A DNA stretch of 64,000 nucleotides from JBQTKD01 sp963703165. GTDB lineage: Bacteria; Actinomycetota; Actinomycetes; Sporichthyales; Sporichthyaceae. The notes under the pieces were generated by a model. The model worked only from the letters and a program-made list of their open reading frames with translations, was not told where the DNA came from and searched no databases. Below, one piece after another: positions 56,891-64,000 of this stretch. The stretch lies in the NCBI GenBank assembly GCA_963703165.1, contig OY969798.1:2790001-2854000 (forward strand), written 5' to 3'. Within the stretch, counting starts at the first letter, position 1. The number at the start of each line of letters is the position of its first letter. A program made the translations under genes and the position numbers.

Positions 56891-57598
56891 ATGACCGAGT
56901 CCGCACCCGCCGAACTGCGCGGCCAGGCCGCGCGCTGGGCCGGGCAGCGGGAGAAGCGGCGAGCGGAGTTCATCGACGCCGCGCTGGCGGTCATCGCCGA
57001 GCAGGGCCCCGGCGTGTCCGTCGAGGACATCGCCGCGCAGGTGGGCGTCGCCCGCACGCGGCTGTACCGCCACTTCACCGACCGCAAGGACCTCGAGCGC
57101 GCCATCAGCGCCCGGGTCGCGCACCGGGTCGTCGACGAACTCGGCCCGATCTGGCGCCCGCAGGGCTCGGCCCGGCAGATGATCGCCGGGGCCGTCGGCG
57201 CGTACGTGCACTGGCTCGACGCCAACCGCAACCTGCACGAGTACCTGCTCGCCCACGTGCGCCCCGACGACGACCCGACCTCACTCGACGGGTACCCCGG
57301 CGTGCGCAAGGCCGTCGCCGATCACATCGGGCGTGTCTTCAACACCTACCTGGACATTCTCGGCGTCCCGCCCGGGATCGCCTCCGACCTCGCCTACGCC
57401 GTCGTCGGCATGGTCGAGTCGGTGACGGGCCGTCGGGACGACGTCGTCCCGCCTGACGGGCAGTCAGTCAAGATCGACAGACTGACGGCCTGGACCTGGG
57501 CCATGCTCGCCGCGGTCCTGTCCGAGGCCGGCGTCGAACTCGACCCGGACCTGGAGCTGCCGTCCTTCGTCACCCTCGACCCCGGCACCGCTCCCTGA
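56891..57598 (+). CDS. TetR family regulator
   Basis: A 235-aa regulator. The N-terminal DNA-binding domain (about 18-75) reads RRAEFIDAALAVIAEQGPGVSVEDIAAQVGVARTRLYRHFTDRKDLERAI. The remaining helical ligand domain has no recognised signature. It should autoregulate and control the divergent AurF-like gene through the palindromes at 56819 and 56852. The ligand is unknown. Confidence 0.87.
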   Translation: MTESAPAELRGQAARWAGQREKRRAEFIDAALAVIAEQGPGVSVEDIAAQVGVARTRLYRHFTDRKDLERAISARVAHRVVDELGPIWRPQGSARQMIAGAVGAYVHWLDANRNLHEYLLAHVRPDDDPTSLDGYPGVRKAVADHIGRVFNTYLDILGVPPGIASDLAYAVVGMVESVTGRRDDVVPPDGQSVKIDRLTAWTWAMLAAVLSEAGVELDPDLELPSFVTLDPGTAP

Positions 57599-57630
57599 CG
57601 CCCGAGCGGTCCCGGCCCCCAAAAATCTCG

Positions 57631-57710
57631 GCTTCACTCGTCACAGTGCTGCTGCACTCGCCGCAGACGGCCGCACCCAGCGCGTGAAGCGGCACCCTGA
57701 CGAGTGAAGC
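57631..57710. repeat. 80-bp inverted-repeat element overlapping the end of a MarR gene
   Basis: 13-bp perfect arms (57631-57643 GCTTCACTCGTCA, 57698-57710 TGACGAGTGAAGC) flank a 54-bp centre with its own small stem (AGTGC/GCACT) and a further GTGAAGC word. It looks like a MITE-like or palindromic intergenic element. The MarR stop codon (57641-57643) lies in its left arm. Confidence 0.6.
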
Positions 57711-58147
57711 GCATCCCCTAGGGGCGGAGCTGGCGGGGAGCTGATGGCCCGCTCGAGGTTGGCGGTGATGGTGGTCAGGGTGGCGCGGGTGGTCGCAGTG
57801 TCCTCGGGGGAGACGTCGGCGAGGGCTGCGCGGGTCAGCTCGACCAGGGCGGCCTCGATGCGAGTGACCGTCGCGACGCCGGCATCCGTGAGCTCGTAGC
57901 GGTCGCCGTCGGTGGCGACCCAGTCGCGGCGGACGAGGTCGTCGACGACGTCGGTCTGCGTGACCGAGGCGGCGACCCAGAACGGGAGCAGCGCCTCGGC
58001 GACCTCGGCGCGGGTGTGCGAACCGGAGCCCAGGGCGTGGAGCACGTGCCAGTGCCGCTCGCGCAGGCCGTTGCGCTTCAAAACAGACTCGACGGCCTGC
58101 CCGAACAAGTCAGTGACCCGGCCGGGCAGGCCGTCGAGCGGTTGCAT
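57641..58147 (-). CDS. MarR-like transcriptional regulator
   Basis: A 168-aa protein with a MarR-type winged helix: HWHVLHALGSGSHTRAEVAEALLPFWVAASVTQTDVVDDLVRRDWVATDGDRYELTDAG. A helical dimer segment follows (TRATLTTITANLERAI). The final about 25 residues (after SSPPAPP) are encoded within an inverted-repeat element and do not look like MarR sequence. ATG 58147 is taken. It precedes, and is in the same direction as, a convergently oriented gap to TetR 57598. The target is unknown. Confidence 0.78.
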   Translation of the reverse strand: MQPLDGLPGRVTDLFGQAVESVLKRNGLRERHWHVLHALGSGSHTRAEVAEALLPFWVAASVTQTDVVDDLVRRDWVATDGDRYELTDAGVATVTRIEAALVELTRAALADVSPEDTATTRATLTTITANLERAISSPPAPPLGDALHSSGCRFTRWVRPSAASAAAL

Positions 58148-58161
58148 GGTGATGGTGCGGA

Positions 58162-58788
58162 TCAGGCCTTGCGGCCGGTCAATGCCCAGAAGACCTGCTT
58201 GCCGACGGCGGCGCGCAGCTCGGCAGCGGTGACACCGCTGTCGGCGGAACGCGAACCGGCGGTGGCCAGGATCAGGGCGGTGGCGGCGGCGACGTTCGCC
58301 TTCGCCTCCTTGGTGTTGCCCGCGACCGCGGCCAGCGGAGCGGAGATGGCTGCCAGGTACGCGGCGCGCGCCTTCTTGAACGGCGCGCCACCCTCGGCGG
58401 CCGCGGTGTCCAGCACGCGCAGCACGGCCTCGTGATCCTTGTAGAAGGCAGCAACGCCGTCGACGATCTTGTCGACCGAAGCGACGGCGGCCTTGCCGGT
58501 CATCGAGGCGCCCTCAGCGAGGGACTTCAGACCCGAGGCGTCCTTGGTGACGTCCTGGGCCAAGGCCAGCACTGCGGTCTCGACGTCCGCGAAGTACTGG
58601 TAGAAGGTCGCCGGCGAGGTTCCCACCTCGCGGACGACGTCGGTCACACGTACGTCGCGGTAGGACATGGAGCCGAGCAACTTGTCCAGCGACTCGAGGA
58701 TCCGTTCCCGGGTCTCCCGAGCGCGGCGGCCCGCCATGCGCTTGTCGACGGTACGAAGCTTCACTTTCGGTGCGTCAGTTTTAGCCAC
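58162..58788 (-). CDS. TetR family regulator
   Basis: A 208-aa protein starting at GTG 58788. A short basic N-terminal tail precedes the helix-turn-helix (ETRERILESLDKLLGSMSYRDVRVTDVVREVGTSPATFYQYFADVETAVLAL). The ligand domain is Ala-rich (TAAAEGGAPFKKARAAYLAA). It ends 14 bp before the MarR start on the same strand, so the two regulators may share a transcript. No clear palindrome was found in the 127-bp upstream gap to the FhuF-like gene. Confidence 0.85.
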   Translation of the reverse strand: MAKTDAPKVKLRTVDKRMAGRRARETRERILESLDKLLGSMSYRDVRVTDVVREVGTSPATFYQYFADVETAVLALAQDVTKDASGLKSLAEGASMTGKAAVASVDKIVDGVAAFYKDHEAVLRVLDTAAAEGGAPFKKARAAYLAAISAPLAAVAGNTKEAKANVAAATALILATAGSRSADSGVTAAELRAAVGKQVFWALTGRKA

Positions 58789-58915
58789 ACAGGCATCGTA
58801 GTCATAGATCTGACGTCGAGTCATCCCGGTCCGGGGGTTCGTCCCTGCCGGCTTCTTGCCAGGGATCGGCCGGCTATCGCCGTACCGGCGCGTACATGGC
58901 CTAGCGTCGGGCAAC

Positions 58916-59653
58916 GTGGCGAGAGTCGAGGACGTCCTGGCGGCTGCTGCCGCAGCCGGACCGTTCTTCGTCCTGGAACTCGACGAACCACCGCGAACCA
59001 CCGGAGAAGCCCCGGCGTGGTTCCCCTTCGCGCGACTGGTCGACAGCGACGGCGAACTGTTGGCGCGACGCATCGCCGCGGTCACCGGCGTCGTCGCCGA
59101 ACGGGCCGGCGTCGCACCCGAGCAGATCGATCCGCGGGCCGCCGCCTCCCTCGTGCACCTCGGCCTCGCGGCCCGGCTCGTGTCCCCGCCGCTAGCCGCC
59201 GCCCTGCTCGGCGGTGGCGTGCTGCACGTCGACCCGGACGCCCTCTATTGGCGCGACGTCCTCGGTCCGGTGCCGCTGAGCCAACCCGGGCTGACCCTCA
59301 CCGACGTCGACCCCGACGACCTCCCCGCGATCGCCGCAGCGACCACCGCCGCGCTCCGCGAGGGTCCGGTCGCCGTGCTCACCGACGCCGTCGCCGCCAC
59401 CGGGGTGTCCGCGCGCGTGCTCTGGGGCAACGTCGCCTCGTCGTTCGCTGCCGCCTCGGCCGGTCTGGTCCGGGCCGCCCCGCACCGCGCCGCAACAGTC
59501 ACGGCCGTCGTCGACGCTGTCTTCGCGGACGCCCCGCTGCACGGGCACGGCACATTCGCGCAGCGTCCGGGGCGCGCGTTCAAGCGCAGCAGCTGCTGCC
59601 TGTACTACCGCGTGCCCGGCGGCGGGTACTGCGGCGACTGCGTCCTGAACTAG
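58916..59653 (+). CDS. FhuF-like [2Fe-2S] protein
   Basis: A 245-aa protein with the C-terminal iron-sulfur signature of ferric-siderophore reductase FhuF: RSSCCLYYRVPGGGYCGDCVLN, giving the C-C-x10-C-x2-C pattern. The body matches the IucA/FhuF-type helical protein (WGNVASSFAAASAGL). It should reduce ferric siderophore in the cytosol, like the SIP gene at 54904. GTG 58916 is chosen as the start near the conserved N-terminus; the leader has no strong ribosome site. The stop overlaps the convergent cbtA stop by four bases. Confidence 0.8.
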   Translation: MARVEDVLAAAAAAGPFFVLELDEPPRTTGEAPAWFPFARLVDSDGELLARRIAAVTGVVAERAGVAPEQIDPRAAASLVHLGLAARLVSPPLAAALLGGGVLHVDPDALYWRDVLGPVPLSQPGLTLTDVDPDDLPAIAAATTAALREGPVAVLTDAVAATGVSARVLWGNVASSFAAASAGLVRAAPHRAATVTAVVDAVFADAPLHGHGTFAQRPGRAFKRSSCCLYYRVPGGGYCGDCVLN

Positions 59654-60498
59654 GAGGCGACCGGGACGCGCTCGGCCGCCGGAGCACCCGACCGGCCGTG
59701 GATGACGCGGTCCGCGAGCGGGGCGAAGACCAGGCCGATGACCGACCACACGATCAGGTGGACGCCGACGGAGTAGACGCGGAACTCGGCCAGGATGTCG
59801 GCCGGGAAGCCGGGGAAGACGATGTTCCCGGCGTCGTCCTTGAGCGCGAGCGGGGTCTCCGCGGAGCGTTCGAAGCCGGTCTCGGCGACGTTGGTCGCGA
59901 GGTGCCCCAGCGGTGGGAGCGCGATGAACAGCGCGGTGATCCCGACGAGGTAGCCGACCCCGACGATCACCGAGGCGTTCCAGGTGCCGACCTTGGGCTT
60001 GAGGGCCTGACCGACGACGACCGCGGCGACCAGGCCGAGCACGGCCACGCCGAGCACGACGAGGAACAGGGTGCCGCGGTCGTGGATGGTGTCGTCGGTG
60101 CTCGCCGCGGGCGGGGAGGTCGGGTATTTGGCGAAGGGGACGAGGAACACGGACACGAACCCCGCGGCGGCGACCAGCAGCGCCAGCGGCTTGGCCCGCA
60201 CCGCGCCGGTGCGTCCGAGGCACAGCGAGTAGGCCACCGCGACCAGCGCGCCCATCGCGACCGCGAACAGGATCAGGCCGACGCCGATCCCGGCCCCGCT
60301 CTGGACGGTGCGGGAGATCAGCGGGGCTGCGTCATCGAGCGGGATGCCGTCGAGCTTGGACAGCGCCTCGTCGCGGCCGCCCTCGTACTCGATGGCGGCG
60401 TCGACCACCGGCTCGACGAGCCAGAGGGCGAACAGCCAGGCCAGGACACCGGCGATGAGCCCCGCGAGCATGCCTCGCAGGATCAGCTTGCGTTCCAT
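59650..60498 (-). CDS. cbtA: Cobalt transporter subunit CbtA
   Basis: A 282-aa membrane protein with about six to seven hydrophobic helices, beginning MERKLILRGMLAGLIAGVLAWLFALWLVEPVVD, typical of CbtA. The central linker holds a Pro/charged loop (AKYPTSPPAASTDDTIHDRG). It follows cbtB with a 12-bp gap. Together they are thought to import cobalt for cobalamin. A B12 riboswitch lies upstream of the pair. Confidence 0.9.
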   Translation of the reverse strand: MERKLILRGMLAGLIAGVLAWLFALWLVEPVVDAAIEYEGGRDEALSKLDGIPLDDAAPLISRTVQSGAGIGVGLILFAVAMGALVAVAYSLCLGRTGAVRAKPLALLVAAAGFVSVFLVPFAKYPTSPPAASTDDTIHDRGTLFLVVLGVAVLGLVAAVVVGQALKPKVGTWNASVIVGVGYLVGITALFIALPPLGHLATNVAETGFERSAETPLALKDDAGNIVFPGFPADILAEFRVYSVGVHLIVWSVIGLVFAPLADRVIHGRSGAPAAERVPVAS

Positions 60499-60510
60499 GA
60501 CAGCCCCTGC

Positions 60511-60738
60511 CTAGTGGCAGGGGAAGCCGAGCAGGTGACGCGCGTCGTGCACGAGCTCGTGCACGTGAGCGTCCGCACCGAACATCGAGACCATGCCCTG
60601 GTCGATGCCGATGAAGTAGTACATGAGGACAGCCATGACGCTGGTGCCGAGCAGCCAGGCGAAGCCGGTGGGGGCGGTGACCACGATGGGGGTCGCACGC
60701 TCCGGCGTCAGCGACGCCGTGGGGTGGATGCTGCTCAT
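60511..60738 (-). CDS. cbtB: Cobalt transporter subunit CbtB
   Basis: A 75-aa single-span membrane protein (AWLLGTSVMAVLMYYFIGIDQG) with the His-rich C-terminus HVHELVHDARHLLGFPCH that marks CbtB. GGAGGG precedes ATG 60738. It heads the cbtBA operon behind a cobalamin riboswitch. Confidence 0.9.
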   Translation of the reverse strand: MSSIHPTASLTPERATPIVVTAPTGFAWLLGTSVMAVLMYYFIGIDQGMVSMFGADAHVHELVHDARHLLGFPCH

Positions 60739-60782
60739 GTTGGGCTCCCTCCGGGGATCTCGCGTCCCCTGTTCAGCCGTGC

Positions 60783-60903
60783 TCCGTGCGGGGGAGCCGG
60801 CCTCCTGACTCACCGTCCGGTTGCCCGGAGCGATTCACAGTGGCGCGACCGTGACGGATTCTCACCGTCTTCCCCGGCCTCCCGCGCGACTCGACGATAG
60901 TGC
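60783..60903 (-). ncRNA. Cobalamin riboswitch
   Basis: Read on the minus strand the conserved cobalamin-element segments appear in order: GGAAGACGGTGAGAATCCGT, the B12 box GCCACTGT (60837-60844), and GAGTCAGGAGGCCGGC near the 3' end. The element ends about 45 bp before cbtB, and GC-rich sequence in between could form the expression platform. It should lower cbtBA expression when cobalamin is plentiful. Confidence 0.92.
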
Positions 60904-60923
60904 CTGCGGGTCAGACACGCGCA

Positions 60924-61796
60924 ATGGGGGAGACTGGCGATCGACGGCGCGCCCAGGGGCAGGGGTATCGGGTGGATCAGTACCGGCAGGCGAACCTGCA
61001 GAACTGGGAGTCCCGGGTCCTGGTGCAGTTGGCCGCGGGCACCGGGGTGCAGGAACTGGTCGACGACCCGAGCGCCCTGTCCGGGATCGTCGCCCATGAC
61101 GCCAAGATGCTCGGTGACCTCGGCGGCAAGCGGGCGATCCACCTGCAGTGCCACATCGGCATCGACGCGTTGTCCCTGGCCCGCCTCGGCGCGGATGTCA
61201 CCGGCCTGGACTTCTCCCCGACGGCCATCGAGGCGGCCCGCGAGCTGTGCGCCCGGGCCGAGGTCGCTGCGCGGTTCGTCGTCTCCGACGTCTACGAGGC
61301 ACCCGTCGCCCTGGACGGCGACACCTTCGACCTCGTCTACACCGGCGTCGGCGCGCTGTGCTGGCTGCCCGACATCACCGGGTGGGCACGGGTCGTCGCC
61401 GCGCTGCTGAACCCGGGCGGGCAACTGTTCGTCCGCGAGCTGCACCCCGTGCTGTTCACCCTCGACGACGAACGCACCGACGACCTGCTGGTCCTGCGCT
61501 ACCCGTACTTCAACACCGCCGAGCCACAGTTCGTGGACTCCCCGACGAGCTACGACAACCGGTCGGTGCAGCTGGCCGCCCCGCAGCGCTACGTGTGGAA
61601 CCACGGCCTCGGGGAGATCGTGACGGCGCTGCTCGACGCCGGGATGCGCATCACCGCGCTGATCGAGCATGACGAGAGCGAATGGCACGCACTGCCGTGG
61701 ATGGTGCAGACCTCCGGCGGGCGCTACGGCCTGCCGCCCGGTCGTGAACGACTCCCGCTGATGTACACGCTGAGCGCCGTCAAGGAGAGCTCGTGA
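60924..61796 (+). CDS. SAM-dependent methyltransferase
   Basis: A 290-aa methyltransferase. AIHLQCHIGIDALSLARLGADVTGLDFSPTAIEAAREL is motif I and strand 2, and DTFDLVYTGVGALCWLPDI with LLNPGGQLFVREL completes the domain. The C-terminus (YVWNHGLGEIVTALLDAGMRI, ESEWHALPWM) matches the small subfamily often named class I methyltransferase with a NNMT/ubiE-like core. ATG 60924 is used. It is divergent from the riboswitch-controlled operon. The substrate is unknown. Confidence 0.85.
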   Translation: MGETGDRRRAQGQGYRVDQYRQANLQNWESRVLVQLAAGTGVQELVDDPSALSGIVAHDAKMLGDLGGKRAIHLQCHIGIDALSLARLGADVTGLDFSPTAIEAARELCARAEVAARFVVSDVYEAPVALDGDTFDLVYTGVGALCWLPDITGWARVVAALLNPGGQLFVRELHPVLFTLDDERTDDLLVLRYPYFNTAEPQFVDSPTSYDNRSVQLAAPQRYVWNHGLGEIVTALLDAGMRITALIEHDESEWHALPWMVQTSGGRYGLPPGRERLPLMYTLSAVKESS

Positions 61797-61800
61797 GGAC

Positions 61801-61938
61801 TCAGTCGCCGTGATGCGGCGGGCGCTGGCTACGCAACCAGTCGTCGCGGTCACGCGCCGCGTCGTCGAGGTCGTTGCCCCAGCCGCGCTCGTCGTCGTCC
61901 CGACTGCGCTCGGGCAGCACCGGTTCCGGATCTCTCAT
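61801..61938 (-). CDS. Small acidic conserved-type protein
   Basis: A 45-aa protein from ATG 61938 with GGGCGG upstream: MRDPEPVLPERSRDDDERGW and ending RSQRPPHHGD. It is rich in Asp and Arg without a hydrophobic core. The arrangement (PVLP.., DD..WG, RPPHH at the end) is reminiscent of short proteins I have seen in many actinobacteria, always of unknown role. It is probably unstructured. Confidence 0.6.
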   Translation of the reverse strand: MRDPEPVLPERSRDDDERGWGNDLDDAARDRDDWLRSQRPPHHGD

Positions 61939-62012
61939 CGTGCCGCCCAGTCTGACAGGTCCGTCGAGCGTGGTTCTGAGACCAGGGGTGCGCGCGCGGG
62001 CGGGTGCGGCTG

Positions 62013-63275
62013 ATGCGCGCCGACCTCGCCCGCCGGATCTCGGCGCGGCTGCCCACGCTCGGCCCGGTGCTCGCTGCGGCCGTGGTGCTGACGCTGGACC
62101 CGCTGTTCGCGGTGTTCGCGCTGCCGGAGGTGATGGCGGGGCTCGGGGTGATCCCCGAGGACCTGCACCGGGGAACCGCGGCTCCCGCGGTGTTCGTCCT
62201 CGCCGCCGCGGTGGCCGCCTGGATCTGCCGGCGCCGAGCGCTCCCGGCACGGACAGTCCTGGTCGCCGCGCTCGGTGGGTACGCGGCGGCGTCCTTGGTC
62301 ACCGCCGGTGCGGACACCCTCGCGCCGTTCGTGGTGGGCCGGGTGATTGCCGGGGCCGCGGCCGGAGCGGCGCTGGTGGCCACGCCGTTGCTGCTCAACG
62401 ACGGCCGGGGGTCCCCGGTCCGGTTGGCCCCGACGCTCTGGGGCGCTTTCGCCCTGTCCCCCTTGATCGCTTCCATCGTGCTCTCGCTGTGGTCCTGGCG
62501 GACCGCGTACGTGCTGACGGCGGTCGCGTCGGCGGTGTGCGCGATCGCGGTGCTGCGCCACCCGGCCCCGGGTGCGGCCCGCCGCACGCAGGTCGCGGCG
62601 AGGTCGCTGAGCCTGGCCCGCGTGGCGACCGGGACAGCGGCCACCTTGGCCGGCGCGGCGCTGGCCACGGTGCTGATCTACGTCCCGCTGTTCGCGCGGG
62701 TCACCCGCGATCCCGGATCGGTCGGGGGCGCCGCCCACGTCACCTGGCGGGCGGTCCTCGGGTTCGTCATCGCCGCGTTGGCAGGCGAACGCCTGGCGCG
62801 GTCGCTACCCGCTCGTGCGGTCGCGGTCCTCGGGTTCGTCACCGCGGTCGTGGCGCTGTGCGTCCTGTCGTTCTGGGATGCCGGTGCCCTGCGCGGGGTC
62901 GGGTGCTGGTTCGCGCTGCTCGCCGTCGGCGGGGGCCTGGGTGCCGCGGTGTACCCGTTGGCCTCACTCGGGACCCGCCGTGACGAGGAGGACGGCGGCG
63001 TCCTGCTCCCGTGGTTGGCCGGAGCCGCGGTCGGACTGTGGGTGGTGACCCTGGCCGGTCAGGCCCGCTTCAACGAGCTGCTCGGCCGGATCCTGCCGCC
63101 CGACGACCTGTGCCCGCCCAGTCCGGGCCAGTGCGCGCCCTACGAACGGCAGGTGCGCGACGCGGTCCTCGAGCAGTTCCAGACCGTCTTCCTGTCCGCC
63201 GCGTTGTGCGCCGCGCTCGCCGCGGTTCTGGTGGCGTTCTGCTTCGCCCCACCGCGCCGCTCCCGAGTCGCATGA
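62013..63275 (+). CDS. MFS-type transporter
   Basis: A 420-aa membrane protein with about 12 hydrophobic helices. FVVGRVIAGAAAGAALVATPLLL and WSWRTAYVLTAVASAVCA are the usual MFS segments. ATG 62013 is taken; GTG 62004 is the alternative. A long soluble loop before the last helix holds LPPDDLCPPSPGQCAPY, with two cysteines. It overlaps the following oxidase gene by four bases (ATGA), so the transporter and oxidase are likely partners in uptake and use of one substrate. Confidence 0.82.
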   Translation: MRADLARRISARLPTLGPVLAAAVVLTLDPLFAVFALPEVMAGLGVIPEDLHRGTAAPAVFVLAAAVAAWICRRRALPARTVLVAALGGYAAASLVTAGADTLAPFVVGRVIAGAAAGAALVATPLLLNDGRGSPVRLAPTLWGAFALSPLIASIVLSLWSWRTAYVLTAVASAVCAIAVLRHPAPGAARRTQVAARSLSLARVATGTAATLAGAALATVLIYVPLFARVTRDPGSVGGAAHVTWRAVLGFVIAALAGERLARSLPARAVAVLGFVTAVVALCVLSFWDAGALRGVGCWFALLAVGGGLGAAVYPLASLGTRRDEEDGGVLLPWLAGAAVGLWVVTLAGQARFNELLGRILPPDDLCPPSPGQCAPYERQVRDAVLEQFQTVFLSAALCAALAAVLVAFCFAPPRRSRVA

Positions 63276-64000
63276 GCGAGCGCATGACCGACGAACCACT
63301 GCTGGACGCCCTGCGCGCGGCGGTGCCCGACGGAGTGGACGCCGATCTGCGCCGTCGCGCCGAGTACTCCTCGGACGCCTCGAACTACCGCCATGTCCCG
63401 CGGGCGGTCGTGTTCCCGGCCTCCGCGGAGCAGGTGGCCGCCGCCGTCGCCGTCGCCGCGGCGTACGCGGTCCCGGTCACGATGCGCGGGGGCGGGACCA
63501 GCGTCGGCGGGTCCTCCATCGGGCCGGGGATCGTGCTGGACTGCTCGCGCCGGTTCAACCGGATCCTCGAGATCGATCCGCACACGCGCCTGGCCCGGGT
63601 CGAACCCGGGCTGGTGCTCGACCGCCTGCGCGAGGCCGCGGGCAGGCACGGGCTGACCTTCGGCCCGGACCCCTCGACGCATTCCCGGGCGACGCTCGGC
63701 GGCATGATCGCCAACAACGCGTGCGGGTCGCACTCGCTGGCGTGGGGTCGAACGGTGGATGCCGTCGAGTCCCTGGACGTGCTGCTGTCCGACGGCACCC
63801 GGCTGACCCTCGACGCCCGGCCGGTCAACGACGATCGGGTCCGCGAGGCGCTGGCCAATCTGATGCAGCGTCATGGTGAGGCCATCCGGACCGGCCTCGG
63901 TCGCTTCGATCGTCAGGTCTCCGGGTACGGCCTGCAGCACCTCCTGCCCGAACAGGGCAGCCACGCCGGCCGTGCCCTCGTCGGTGCCGAGGGCACCTGC
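63272..64000 (+). CDS. FAD-linked oxidase (GlcD/D-lactate dehydrogenase-like), truncated by window end
   Basis: The first 243 codons are visible. The FAD_binding_4 (PCMH) domain is present: YSSDASNYRHVPRAVVFP, VPVTMRGGGTSVGG, NRILEIDPHTRLARVEPG, TFGPDPSTHSRATLGGMIANNACG. The N-terminus fits the long FAD-linked oxidases that carry an FeS C-terminal half in actinobacteria. It should oxidise a 2-hydroxy acid such as lactate or glycolate. It begins within the MFS stop codon. The remainder lies beyond base 64000. Confidence 0.85.
   Translation, partial: MSERMTDEPLLDALRAAVPDGVDADLRRRAEYSSDASNYRHVPRAVVFPASAEQVAAAVAVAAAYAVPVTMRGGGTSVGGSSIGPGIVLDCSRRFNRILEIDPHTRLARVEPGLVLDRLREAAGRHGLTFGPDPSTHSRATLGGMIANNACGSHSLAWGRTVDAVESLDVLLSDGTRLTLDARPVNDDRVREALANLMQRHGEAIRTGLGRFDRQVSGYGLQHLLPEQGSHAGRALVGAEGTC

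Noticed and set aside
1..64000. CRISPR arrays, rRNA genes, transposases, prophage genes
   Set aside because: No regularly spaced repeats, rRNA signatures, DDE or tyrosine recombinase genes, or phage structural genes were seen.

Overview
The window is GC-rich, densely coded DNA with GTG/ATG starts, many 4-nt ATGA/GTGA gene overlaps, a SigK-type ECF sigma factor, PucR, SARP and PaaX regulators, an F420-type LLM oxidoreductase and a Tat-exported nitronate monooxygenase. Together these point to an actinomycete chromosome (Frankiales/Sporichthya-like or a mycobacterial relative; the species cannot be named from the sequence). There is no rRNA, CRISPR array or recognisable transposase. One tRNA gene, tRNA-Gly(CCC), is present.

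Layout. 1-1.4 kb: an operon cut by the window edge with a linalool dehydratase/isomerase-like enzyme and a small SCP2-like protein. 1.5-5.6 kb: assorted genes (GNAT, NTF2-like, pRiA4b ORF-3/DUF6933 fusion, DUF4143 ATPase, isochorismatase-like hydrolase). 5.7-8.5 kb: a tightly overlapping three-gene operon (stand-alone PEP-utiliser mobile/phosphohistidine domain, an unrecognised 465-aa protein, a DUF7064-like CrtC/AttH-type protein), divergent from a GAF-PucR regulator. 10.5-11.4 kb: a vapBC toxin-antitoxin module between two copies of the 3' end of that pucR gene. 11.5-19.8 kb: GDPD-like and NylB-like secreted hydrolases, patatin and acyltransferase, an RsbW-STAS fusion, sigK, SDR and ilvA. 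19.9-26.2 kb: a toluene-4-monooxygenase-type diiron monooxygenase (A, B, D, E components only) facing a very large SARP-ATPase regulator.

27.8-37.2 kb is the most coherent block: persulfide dioxygenase-rhodanese fusion, a fused FeS/NrfD membrane subunit, a cytoplasmic Cys-ligated molybdopterin oxidoreductase, an Mrp-type FeS carrier, a SulP transporter and a GntR/UTRA regulator. Three near-identical palindromes (TTGTnCGkACAw) lie before the dioxygenase gene, before the molybdoenzyme operon and between sulP and gntR. I read this as a GntR-controlled cytosolic pathway: persulfide to sulfite (dioxygenase), sulfite to sulfate (SoeABC-like enzyme feeding the quinone pool), with SulP moving sulfate or a related anion.

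37.2-51.2 kb is mixed accessory DNA holding several frameshifted or truncated genes (an HSL-type esterase, DUF899, YHYH, an HTH protein) and ending at the tRNA-Gly gene. 51.4-64 kb returns to intact genes: selO, lipoproteins, a siderophore-interacting protein, an AurF-like diiron protein divergent from a TetR gene with two perfect operator palindromes, a cobalamin riboswitch driving cbtB-cbtA, and finally an MFS transporter plus a truncated FAD-linked oxidase.
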